From Spirodela intermedia (lineage: Eukaryota; Streptophyta; Magnoliopsida; Alismatales; Araceae), in assembly GCA_902729315.2 (NCBI GenBank), contig LR746278.1:5001911-5065910 (forward strand): DNA of 64,000 nt, written 5' to 3'. Shown here piece after piece: positions 12,166 to 23,163 of the stretch; position 1 is the stretch's first letter, and each line of letters starts with the position of its first letter. A model generated the notes under the pieces. The model was given only the letters and a program-made list of their open reading frames with translations. It did not search any database and had not been told where the DNA came from. A program made the translations under genes and the position numbers.

Positions 12166-12703
12166 TCATGGCGAGGCGATGGGATAGAAGAAGAGGAAAA
12201 GGAAGATCACGGCGGCGGTGACGGTGGGGAGAACGGCGCCGCCGCCGCCGCCGGCCGCAGAGTCCTCGAGCCTCTCGAACTGGAGGGAGTCAACGGCGAG
12301 GGGCATGTTCTCCTGGTCGGGGCTGCAGCGATACTGCGGCTGCTTGCCGGTGGCGCCGCTGCCGCCATGGGGCGGCGGGAGGTGGTGGGAGCTGTACATG
12401 ATGGCTCGGAGCACCGCCGATACGGTGGGGATGTACGCCGTCCGGTTCCTCGCGAGCAGCCACGTTAGCCCCATCAGCTGGCAGTCTCTTCCGAACATCC
12501 TGCTCGCCCGATCTCCCCCTCCGGCGCCGGCGCCGCCGCGCCCCACGCCTCCCCTGAGCTGCACCCAAAAACCCCCCAGAAAAAGGAAACTGTACTGCAT
12601 CACAAACCTTGTTCCAAACTTGAATAATCTCCTACAAGAAGGGGTAGGTGGGTAGATCGGGAGTAAAGGATCTGGGCGTCTTCCAGCTCGTCCGAGGAAT
12701 GAT

Positions 12704-12742
<39 letters not shown>

Positions 12743-13772
12743 CCCTGAATTTATTTGGAAGGGCATTTATTTCAGACATCCGGGGAAACTCTCCCCAGAT
12801 TCTTCCCACTGTTTCGGGATCCACAGGCGTCGACCAGAGATTAAATTTCCCTCCTTTTCCATTACTCAAAGGAAACGAGCTCGACGCCGAGCTCGGCCGC
12901 AAAACCCAGACGGAAAAGAGAAACACGAACGGGAAGAGTCCGAAGGAGCGATCGAGGTGCAGATCAGGAGGAAGAAGAAGAGACAGGTGGGGAAGAAGAA
13001 GAGGAGAGGGTAGTACCATGTCGAGGGACTGGAGGCAGCGAGTGCAGCCGGCGTAGGAGGAGTTCCGGCAGCTCTTCTCGAGGTTCCTGACGGCGGCCGT
13101 GGGGGTAGCGTTCCTGTACAAGGAGGAGGAGGCCGGCGGCGCGCCGGAGGAGTCGGTGGAGGGTGTGGTGAGGTTGAAGGCGGCAGGGCAGCTGAGGGAG
13201 CCGATCTGGTGGAGCCGGATGCCGCAGAAGCAGAGGACGGCATCGCAGCTAGCGTTGGGGCGGGCTAGGAAGATGTTCCTGCTCTGCAGGGAGCTCTGCA
13301 GGGAATCAACGCACTTCTGAGAGTCGTCCGGCATCATGGGCATCTCAGAGCCGAGCCCTCCGCCGGAGTCCTCGTCGCCGCCGTCGTACGGCGGCGGCGG
13401 TGGCGACGGGAGTTGGAGCGCCGAGCGGGCGTGGGCGGCGAAGAGCCAGGCGGCGAGCACCGGGCAGCAGCGGCCCCGGTCGAGGTTGCGCCCGCAGGCC
13501 TCAGCCACGCCGCCGAAGAGCTCGTCAGAGAGGTCCAGATGGCACGTCTGGTTGCTCTGAGCCTGCACCACCGGGAACGCCGGCACCGTGCTCCCCGTCG
13601 AGGACGATCCCTCGCCGCCGGCCACCGGAGCGGCGGTGTAGTCCCCCGGGTTCAATGGCTGCTGCTGCTGCTGCTGCGGCTCATAGTGACCGGCGGCGGC
13701 CGCATACAGAGAGACGACGAGGAAGAGAAGGAGAAAAGGCGAGACTGCCAGCGAGGAGGTCATCTTGGGCAT
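12166..13772 (-). CDS. SPARK-domain GPI-anchored protein (At4g28100-like)
   Basis: Two exons: 13772-13017 and 12558-12166, spliced in phase 0 (donor CATG/GTACTA, acceptor GTGCAG/CTC), giving 382 residues. The chosen start MPKMTSS leads into a clear signal peptide (hydrophobic FLLLFLVVSLYAAAA); an upstream in-frame ATG at 13823 would put 17 polar residues in front of it. A Gln run and Pro/Ser-rich linker precede the extracellular Cys-rich domain (CHLDLSDELFGGV, DRGRCCPVLAAWLFAAHA), which is the SPARK signature. The C-terminus has Ser/Ala/Gly residues then a hydrophobic tail (LPTVTAAVIFLFLFF), typical of GPI attachment. Family members sit on the outer face of the plasma membrane; their function is not established. 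The intron holds a (GA)n tract. Confidence 0.9.
12705..12740. repeat. (GA)n microsatellite in the SPARK gene intron
   Basis: About 18 GA units between the two exons. Confidence 0.95.
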
Positions 13773-13823
13773 CTGGAGCGAGTGTGGAGCTTCTAGAGAG
13801 GGAAAGCCTGTGGAGTCCCACAC

Positions 13824-16022
13824 ATGGGAGGACGGGAAACCCTAAAAAGTAAGGTAAGGGGAGTTGGCAATGAGTGCAGAGAAAGGAGCTCTGTGGAACC
13901 CTAAAAAGTTGCAGTGCCTTCCTCTGCAATGGCTTCTCCTGCGTCGCGAAACAGGGTCTTCCTCTCCCCCGCCGGCCAGAGAGCCCCAACGGGCCGAACG
14001 AGAGAGAACTTGCTGCGGCGAGGAAGGAGGAAGAAGCTGATGAGGGTGACGCCGATAGGAGAAAGCCTAGCAGTTGGGCCAAACAGGCCCTCTTTTGTCC
14101 GTTCGCCTGTCAACCCTCCCCCCCCCCCTCCCTTTTCCTCCGGCAACTTACTCTCTCTCGCTCGCTCTTTCTCTCTCTGTGGCGGTGGGTGTCGCTAAGT
14201 GGGGGCGGCCGGCGGCTTGTTACAGTCCTGCAAGCAGCCACCTTTTTCACCATCCCACCAACCCCTAGCACCCCCTCCCGATGCCTAATGTGAGAAACCT
14301 CCCCGGAGAATTATTCACGCACAATAAAACCCTCGAATAAAATGATAATAAGCCCTTTACTTGAATAAAAACATATTTATCACCTGTAAGAAAAATATTT
14401 ATGATTATGCTTCCTGGGGGGACAGCACGAGGTTGGCCCGGGTCGGCCTTGTCCGTTTCTGCCGCGGTCCGATTCCCACCCGCCCAGCGAAGGCAGATAT
14501 GGTAATTCCGTCCCCAGGTGCCGTTTCTGCCATGTCAGACGTCAGATACGCCGCCGATTCATCGATCCGCGCGTAGCACGGACGGCTATGATTCATTACC
14601 CGAGAAACCCCATGTCAGCGATACTTTTTGTTATTGCCAAATTTGCTACGTTCCAAATGTAAATTTGTCCCGCCTTTCCCGGGGACTGATACTTAATTTT
14701 CCACCCGTAGTTCCCACCCCGATGACAGAAGTGTCTTTTCTAATCCGGCGCTCCTTCGCTGCCGGTGGGCGACTGACCTGCACTCCGGCGAGGCCACCTT
14801 TTCTTCTTCTTCTTCTCCTTCTTCTTCTGTTTCTTCTTTCTACCCGGGGGGTGGAGGGGGGGGATTCGAAGAAGAAGAAGAAGACAAAGACGCCGGACAA
14901 GCTCGCCGGCGCCGGTAAGGCCTCCTTCTGGGGGCGCACAGCGGATTCTCTCCTGGGAACGAGAGCCCCCGCTGTTTCTTTAATCGCTGGAGCTCGAAGA
15001 TGAAGACCCGCTCTCATGGCCTCCCCCGCGCCACACCGCCATTCTTCTCTCTTCTCTCTTCTCTCTGTCTCTGTGTCTCTACAGGCAAGGCGGCGTAGGG
15101 AACCCCTCCGGCGGAGATTTCCTGCGAGGCGCCGCTCGGAGCAGCCATTCATCCGGCTTCATCCCGGAATCAACTGAGAGTAAATCAGGAACTGGGTACC
15201 GCCAAAGCCCCTCAGATTCCCCTCCCTTGGTAGAGAAAGAGAGAGAGAAAGACAGGAGATAGAAGATAGAAGATAGAAGAGAGAGAGAGAGAGAGAAGGG
15301 GGGGCAGGCGCCAGCTTGCGAGCCCCACAGCTCCCGCTCGTCGGCAACTGAGGGAAGTGGGTGGGGAAGCACATGGAGAGAAAGAGGGAGAGCGGAATCG
15401 TCTCTATCCTCCGCCGCACCGCCAGAACGGACGAGCGATGGCAGAGGAACCCACCCGCCGTCTTTTCTTCTCAGGGGCGACCTCCCAACGACCGCCGTCG
15501 CCGGAGATTCCCAGCCCTTCTCCCTCCGACGCAGGAACTCTTATCCGGGGGGAGGGGTCCCGTCTGAAGAGGACACCCATCACAGGCCTATTTGGGCCGA
15601 CGCCGTAATCTTATTATTGGGCCCATTAGAACAACCCGATTCACATCTACTGGGACAACATACCCTTTTCGACACTGTTTTAGAGAGAGAGAGAGAGACA
15701 ATTCATTCAATCGTCGCCCATTCAATCGGCTAATCCACCCATCAGACGGCTCAGCAGAACAAGAAGAGGGTAAAATGGTCCCCGAATACTTCCGTGCCTG
15801 TGAAGAATTAATTAATAGGAGGGACCCACCTCGTGATCTTGAGACTATTTATCACATAATTCACAGGGAATGAAATAAGACAAAAATCAGCATGATTGGG
15901 GTAGGAGGGGCGCCTCGTGGACTACAAAACTCTGTGCTTGCTGCAGGTAAGAAAATTCATGAGATAATTTATTTGTGAACTTATTTATATTTTGGGGATG
16001 AAAAGGGCGGGAGAAGGGCTCT
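13824..16022. other. Intergenic: promoter side of the SPARK gene and 3' flank of the ABC1 kinase
   Basis: Two GC-rich patches (13860-14290 and 14700-15600) with CT-rich runs that may belong to leaders of unannotated transcripts. No open frame here shows family similarity or splice support. Confidence 0.4.
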
Positions 16023-19000
16023 TCAGGGCGCCATGAGGCCTTCGATTGTGTAGGAGAGGGACTTGGCCCAGTCGGCCTTGAACAGGAGAGTCTGCAGCGT
16101 CTGCATCACGTTGTACTCTGGGTCCAGCTTCCTCTGCCAGCCCTGAAAATATATTTAATAAATAAAAGCGTGATTATTCAATAAAAGGCGGGTGCTGCAT
16201 TTCTATTAGCCAAAAAAAAGGAAGGCGGCATAGACTGGAGAGCCATGTTGGGGATCTGCACAAGACAAGGGCGGAATGCAGTGTTCGGGAGGGGGGGGGC
16301 TTGAGGGTTATAGAATTTCAATGAATTTTTGTTATTAAAAAGAAAAAAAAAGATGTACCCTTTTTTATCTTAAAGAAAATATATAGGAATATGATGTTCT
16401 TATAAACGAGCGGAGAAAGTTTTGGCGAGGATTAACAGATATAAATGATATATATATATATATATATAATGATTGTGTTCGCATGAATCTTGCAGAACTT
16501 GAGGCATTTAGCAACAAATAAGAGGATAAAAACAATAAAAAATACACCTTTTAAGTTATAAAGCATACGAATTACGTCCTATAAATGAATGGAAACAGTC
16601 TCTCCGTGAGGCTGCCGAATGCCAGCCTATTTTGCCACAAAATCCCATAAAATGTCAGGATATATGTCTGTGTATGAGAGAGTATATCAGCATGAATCTG
16701 GCAGAACCCAGGCATTTACCCACAACACAAGAATGAAAAAATAATCAGATATAACTTTTTAAGTTCAAAAAACGAATAATGTTGCTATAATGAATGGGAA
16801 CAGTTTGTGAGGAATACCAGATCACCCACTTATCAGCATCACGTAAAATGGTGGCCTATAAATCTACATATATAAATGTGCGTATGTGTGCGTATGTATG
16901 TATGTATGTATTATTAGCATGAATCCAGAAGATGTAAGGCGCATTTAAACAAGAATGGTCATCTGGGTAGGAATAGAAGTGCATTCCTTTGGTAGAAGGG
17001 AGGGAGAGATTACCTCAAGGACCAGGATGGTCACCATCACGGTGCAAATATTGCCATCAATGTTGACTTTATGCCGGCGGACCTGCTCCAGCAGTTGATG
17101 CATGCACTCGGCCGGATGGTACACGTCTCCCTCGGGAGTGCCCCAGAAAGAAAAGGTCTTCTCCAGCTCCTGTCAGTGGGAAGAAGACCCAAGATCAATG
17201 AGAGGCAGTTTTCATCGACATAAAATTGGAGGAAGAAGACCACCAACCCTACACGAGAGGGATCACAAATAGGGGAGATAGTGAAAACAGTGAGCACTTC
17301 CATAATAGGAAATTGTGCTTGACATTGGCTGTGGCTCCAAAGATCCGGGTTAGCCCAAATAAGAAGAATAATAGAATTTGATGAAAGATTTCAGCAGATG
17401 AGGGACAGCAAGTATAGATCTCATCCAAGGGTCTGAGATGGAAACACTCAGTCACCATGTGGAGCCCACCTCTTTCACTAAATGGGTTCTTTCACTGTCC
17501 AGTAACCCAGAGATCAAAAGGCCATAGGAATAAACCCACATCCATGTCATGAGGATTCCCGAGATAACGGTAGCCTCTTGCTTCAGAATAATTTTGGCTC
17601 CGCATCGATCGGGTTTTCAACCTGACCCACCAATTAATTTGTTGCATTCATTAGGTGATTAGCACGAGGAAGTCCTAGGGTATTTTGTATATGATGGTGA
17701 AAGGAGACTGAGGAGGGCAAGCAGGCTATATGACAGGCTATATGGCAGGCTATACGGATCCCCACCCTGTAAGAGAGAGCTGGGAAACACAGAGTCAAAC
17801 GCCATGCTCAATTTTCTCATACCAAAGCATGCTTTGGATGGCTAATCTTGCCACTAAAATCATGGATCAGTCCAATTGCAGATATAAATCCGAAAAGTAC
17901 GTCCACTCAATCACGATTTCTATTCGTATTCAGTTACATTTTCCATAAAACTTGCACTAATAAATAAAGAAAGGAAGTGTGCTGATGAAGTACCCCAATG
18001 ACAATGGCAACTACAATGCCTACAAAAACAATGTAAAATAATGATCCTCAGTTTTTATTAGCCACAAAAGTGCGACTCAGATGCCCCTTAGCGGATAAAC
18101 CTCATCACCACAGAGATGATACCCATGAAATAAATAAATATCCAAAAATTAAATTCTTCTAAATGATCTCAATCTTCCCACCGGACTGAGTACGTTTCAT
18201 TATAAACCCTCCCCCATCGACCACTTTCTCAATGTTACCGGCACACACTGATCGTATCACAGTTGGAGTATGTACAGTTCAAAACGATGGAGGAGAAAGA
18301 GACCACGGTGTGAAATCTAGTGGAGAATCATCTAAAGAAGTTCACAAGGGTCAATCTGTAAGAATAATCTTGCCACAAGAAGGGGTATGCAAAGACCCGG
18401 ATTCTACATCCATGGTGAATCTAAAATGTCTAACAATAGTTAATAATCCTTCTCAAACCCCGCTTGAACCCATCTTAAGACCTTGGCAACAATCTTTCCG
18501 AGCCCAATGTGGGAGGCTGTATCACGAGGCATCCTATCCCCCCAATGACAAAGTATCCCAGTGACCAGGGATAACCAAAATCCTCTTGAAGTGACGACGA
18601 CCCCGGAGAAGAAAATCTAAAAAAGGGAATAGGAAATGGGATTATCTTGGATAATCACGTGTACATCTTCGATAAATACGGGAAAACCCTTTATGATTCT
18701 AGGGATTATAAATGCAGTTACTATGACATGAAAGGTATTCTAAAGAGTAGTAGCTTTTACACTAAAGGTATGAATAACTTTTCTTGTCCACTCAATACTT
18801 CTCCATGGAAAGGAAGAAGATGCAGTCTAGTAGAAACTCAACCCGCGTACATATTGAGGATCACCGTATTAGAAGGAAGGATTTTTTTTTAGTTTTGCAT
18901 AAAGTCAACCCGACTGATTCTCACTGTTTGTTCGCATTCAATTGAACATACAGAAACTAAATTTCACACTTGACAAGAATAAAACTCATGTCCTCCAATT

Positions 19001-20721
19001 GGTGCACTTAGAATCTAGTACATTACCTCAGTAAAAGCTTTCGGATTTGGGCAGTGCTGATGTTTAGAAAGTTTTAGCGTGCACGCTGCGGCAGTACGGC
19101 CATCACGAATGGCAACAGCTTTGAAGAATTCAAGCAAATTAAGACGATCACTTTTGGAAAGCTCAGCAGTCATGCCTACATCAAGGAACACTATATGCGG
19201 CCGAGATTTGAAGATGTTTTTCCTTGGAGCCTTGGGGTGAGATACGCGAACAAGAATATTTCCCGGGTGCATATCCGCATGAATGAAGTTGTCCACCTGA
19301 AAAATTTTGAAACCAAAAATAGAATCATTCCCAAAGATGCAACTCATCTGCGACAGATTACTGTTCATAAACTACCCACAAACAAAGATGATAACTTATA
19401 AAAAAAGAAAGGCTGAAAAAATTTGAAAAGCAATGCCTAGCGGAGGAAAAGTAAGCATTGAAAGATACTGCATACATAATCTTCTGCAAAATACCGTTGT
19501 TGGGCAACATGATTAAGAAAAGTTAGAATAATTTAAATAAATATTATCATAAAAATTAAAGCAAACATGTACCAGGAGCATCTTGAGGAGTGCATGAGTC
19601 CCAATGTGCGCCAGAGCACTTTTAATTCGATTATTTCCTTCAAGCTGATCGACATAGTGAGACACACATTCTCCCTTCTCATACGTCTCCACCAAAACAG
19701 CAGGATGCACAAGCGGATAAAGAGGCCTCGGAAAAGACACGTCCTTCCAACTCCGGAAATTGTAGATAAAACGGCTCAGCTGAGCGGCCTCTCTCGCAAG
19801 ATCCACCTGAGACATCATGTAAACCGCGAACTGCTGCACACTCTCGTCGAGCCTCAACCAATTCAGGGCAGGAACAAACTTGGAAATTTTAGCCACAAGG
19901 TTGACGATCACAAAATCCCTCCTGATCGCCTCACCCACACCAGGATGCCTGACTTTCACCGCAACTAGAACTGGCTTATTTTCCTTCCCGCGGTACCTGT
20001 ATTTTAAGGAAGCGCGATGTATTTGGGCAATGCTTCCAGATGCGACAGGGACCTCCTCAAAGTCTGCAAAAATCTCTGAGAGCTTACGGTGAAAGGCCTT
20101 CTCCACGGTCTTTTTCGTATGGGAAAAGCTGTGCGCTGGCGCCTTCATGTGGAGCTTCGTCAGCTCAGAGCAAAGGTCGCTTGGGAAGAGATCAGGCCTC
20201 GTCGCTGCCCACTGACCCCATTTGATGAACGCCGGACCTGCTTTCTCCAGGGTGGAATGGACAACGTGGAGCCATCTTCTTCTAAACTGGGCGCCAAAAC
20301 TATCAGCAAATGGAGCCATGCTAAGCGCGGGGGAGAAAAGTATTGCCAAATAGATCACTCTCAAGAACAGGATGACGCCCTCTATAAGCGAATAGAAGAA
20401 GGACGTGAAGTAGAGATGACTGTCTTGCGCCATGGCATATAGATTATTCCTCGTCGGGTAGTATTCCCCATCTGCCCAGGCCTTCTGTGTCCAGGCCGCC
20501 TGTCCAACAATCAGAGCTAAAACCCCGGGGACGACAGGAGATCTCGAAAGGCCAAAACTTACTGCAAATGCTATCCTGTTTATCCTCGGGAAAGCAGACC
20601 CGCTGAGCGAAAACTGCTTCCATGCATATTGGGCGTGATGGGTAGTCAAACCCTTTGCCGAAACGATAGAGAAGTATCTCGCGGTCTTGCAGTGGTGTAA
20701 GCACTCCCTCGCTCTGTTCAT
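16023..20721 (-). CDS. ABC1/ADCK (UbiB) family atypical kinase, ADCK2-like
   Basis: Four exons: 20721-19573, 19296-19027, 17169-17014, 16142-16023; all introns phase 0 with GT-AG ends, 564 residues from the first in-frame ATG. Family hallmarks, in order: a membrane segment (about 116-134), the KxGQ motif as KWGQ (about 167-170), the Ala-rich loop equivalent GSIAQ (about 229), the ATP-binding Lys in VAVK (about 256), the catalytic loop HADMHPGN (389-396) and the metal-binding FLDVG (Asp about 422). It ends with the conserved FWGTPEG and LDPEYNVMQTLQTLL blocks. Relatives are mitochondrial or plastid membrane proteins; UbiB members support ubiquinone synthesis. The long basic N-terminus fits an organelle targeting peptide. 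The start is uncertain: the open frame continues upstream to about 20904 (RFLRRLSAFRRSRR) without an ATG. Confidence 0.93.
17170..19026. other. Large intron 2 of the ABC1 kinase
   Basis: 1857 bp, the longest intron of the gene. Plus-strand open frames inside (for example 18232-18564) have no recognisable domain; the intron may hold an old insertion but I cannot identify one. Confidence 0.5.
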
Positions 20722-21660
20722 GGTGAATGAAGCATTCCATCTTCCAAACACCTTGTAACACGAAAGCAGTCGGCCTAGGGAGGCAGGAAGTCCAACCCTA
20801 GCGAGTGACCCATGATTCCTCAATGGTGAATAGTTGGCCTTCTGGCTGCTGTACCCAGATCTTCTAGACCTTCTGAACGCTGACAACCTGCGAAGAAATC
20901 GTCATCAACAGTGCTTCAAAATGAAATGAAGGGAACCGTATGTCAGGAAATTTACGCCAAAAATAATGATTTCGAGCAGAGATTCTTGAACCAACGCCAG
21001 AAGTCGAGCGTGCAAAATGTTCGCAAAACCGAGCAAACTACCTCATCAATGCCCGTACATTTTCCACTCAGATCGGCGCCCCTCACCAGAACTATCAGCC
21101 TCACATGGATCAGAGAAATTAAGAACTGGGGAAACTTCTACCCGTGACAAGCAATTCGAACCCTCGTCGCCGGAAAAGAAAGATCGTCAATTCTCAGGCA
21201 AGGGCGGGAGGGTAGCAACTCCACACCCATCCCCGGAGCCGGCTGACAGCCCCAGAACAAACACGCGCAAGCCACATCGCAACATCAAAGAGCGAAAACT
21301 AAAATCTCCAAAGGGGGCAGAAGAGGAGAACCTCTCGTGGACGGCTAAGGCGCGAAGCATTGGAAACCCTTCATAACCGGCTGCCGAGACGAAGCGGAAC
21401 CAGACGGGCCATCAACGGGGAAAGGAAGGCTCCCGCGCCGGCGACGGCGATCGGCGACAACCCCCACAGGGTTAGACCCACAGAATGCCCACCCGGCGGC
21501 GATCCTCAATGATCTCGCCAGCAGAAGAAGAAAAAGAAGGAGATGCAGCCCGGAGAGAGGGGATGGAAGGAGATGGGAGGGGGAGGGTAGCTGTGACGGA
21601 GGGAGGCGACGCGGAGGAGAAGTGGCCACGGGAGGGTAGCGGACTCGTTCTTCGACGGGC
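20722..21660 (-). promoter_or_regulatory. 5' leader and proximal promoter region of the ABC1 kinase
   Basis: A possible acceptor (TTTCTTCGCAG at 20888-20898, minus) and a GC/purine-rich block at 21150-21660 suggest a spliced 5' leader or short first exon. The upstream boundary is the TGGGCC-rich array. Inferred from position only. Confidence 0.35.
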
Positions 21661-21689
21661 CTCGTCATCGGGGAGTAGGGTTTTTCCCC

Positions 21690-22050
21690 ATGCCCAAGCC
21701 ACCCCTCCTTGGGCCAATAATGGGCCTGTATGATCCCGCTATCTTTTCTATTGATGGACATATGGGTCTCGTGTGTCTATTAATGGACCTATACACCCCA
21801 TTTATCTTATCCCTAATGGCCCCTTTTCGGCCCACGCTCATTCCATTAATGGGCTTGTCTTGTCCCATGCGTCGCACTCTCTTTGAAATGGGGCCTATGT
21901 GGGTCGCTCTATTTTAATGGGCCTTATGGTCGACTATCTCTCCCATATAATGGGCTTTTAGGCCCATTCTCTACTATCCATTAATGGACCTCTGGGTCCT
22001 ATACCTCATTCTTCATGGGCCCATGTGTCGCACTCTGTCTTCTTGATGGG
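21690..22050. promoter_or_regulatory. Degenerate array of TGGGCC/TTAATGGGCCT elements
   Basis: TAATGGGCC, TTAATGGACC, TTAATGGGCT, TTTAATGGGCCT and similar words recur about every 25-50 bp, often followed by a (T)GTGGGTC word. TGGGCC/T is the core of plant site II elements bound by TCP factors and common in housekeeping promoters. The array lies upstream of the ABC1 kinase and downstream of THF1. Confidence 0.6.
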
Positions 22051-22247
22051 CCTGTGGGTCCCACCTGCTTCTCTCTCAACGGCGATTTTCCCTTGAATTA
22101 AAGTAAAAGCACCTATACTAGCCTCACAGTGTCCACATTTGGTATACATACTGGGCCGGTAAAACCCCATAACCCGCTCTGTCTCGGTTTGGACTGGCCC
22201 AAGACATCACTTACGGCTGAAAACTAGGCCCAATTCTCCCTCTTTCT

Positions 22248-22250
<3 letters not shown>

Positions 22251-22284
<34 letters not shown>

Positions 22285-22294
22285 AAGAACAAGG

Positions 22295-22368
<74 letters not shown>

Positions 22369-22380
22369 AAGAACAAGGCC
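22251..22380. repeat. Compound (CT)n with a duplicated 16-bp unit
   Basis: (CT)n, ATCCAAGAACAAGGCC, a longer (CT)n, then ATCCAAGAACAAGGCC again. Confidence 0.95.
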
Positions 22381-22647
22381 GGAGTTCAGACTCCCAAATT
22401 TTGTCAATATATTATTCTATCCGCTCCACGAATATGTAAAATATATTATTCTATGATATATATATATATATTATTTTATTTGATATATTCCGAAGAGAAA
22501 GAAATGAGAAATATTCCAGAAAGTCGTATGATTTCGGAGGAACGAGCAAGGTCCACCTGTCACCTCAGCTCGAGCAAATCGAGGCGGCTACGACGAATCC
22601 AGCCAATCGCCCAAAAAAAAGGAAGAACAATAACCAGGAGGGGTTGG

Positions 22648-22649
<2 letters not shown>

Positions 22650-22691
<42 letters not shown>
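22650..22691. repeat. (GA)n microsatellite, 3' flank of THF1
   Basis: About 20 GA units, roughly 110 bp beyond the THF1 stop codon. Confidence 0.95.
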
Positions 22692-22693
<2 letters not shown>

Positions 22694-22800
22694 GTATCTG
22701 GGTCTGGTCATCCAGGGGATTGCTTGATGTAAATACAGGGGGGGAAGCAGCGGCAGAGGACGGATGGATGGATTGATTATACGTGCGGTGTTGGGATCAT

Positions 22801-23126
22801 TCACTGCGTGTCGAGGCCGACCTGGCCCAGGATCTTCGTGACGGCCTCGTTCGCCTTCTGCGATCCCGCCCTCTCCTCCCTCTTCTTCTTCTCCCTGAAA
22901 ACGGAATTGCGGAGGATTAGTATGATCCTTCATGTGAGCGGCCTAGAGAGAGACAGAGAGAGATGATCAAAAACACATATAACGCTCCATGCAGCTAAGA
23001 TGAACAAGAGGGCAAGAGTACACCACAGCAATTAAGAGAGAGAGAGATGACCAAAAACACGTATAATGCTCCATGCAGCTTCCATGAACAAGGGGACAGA
23101 GTCCACTACAGCAAGGAAGAGAGAGA

Positions 23127-23163
<37 letters not shown>

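Noticed and set aside
12600-13823. Single 407-codon frame reading through the SPARK gene intron
   Set aside because: The read-through part is Leu/Ser low complexity including (CT)n; splicing gives the proper GPI-type C-terminus.
18232-18564. 110-codon frame inside intron 2 of the ABC1 kinase
   Set aside because: No recognisable domain, no promoter, and it lies within a spliced intron on the opposite strand.
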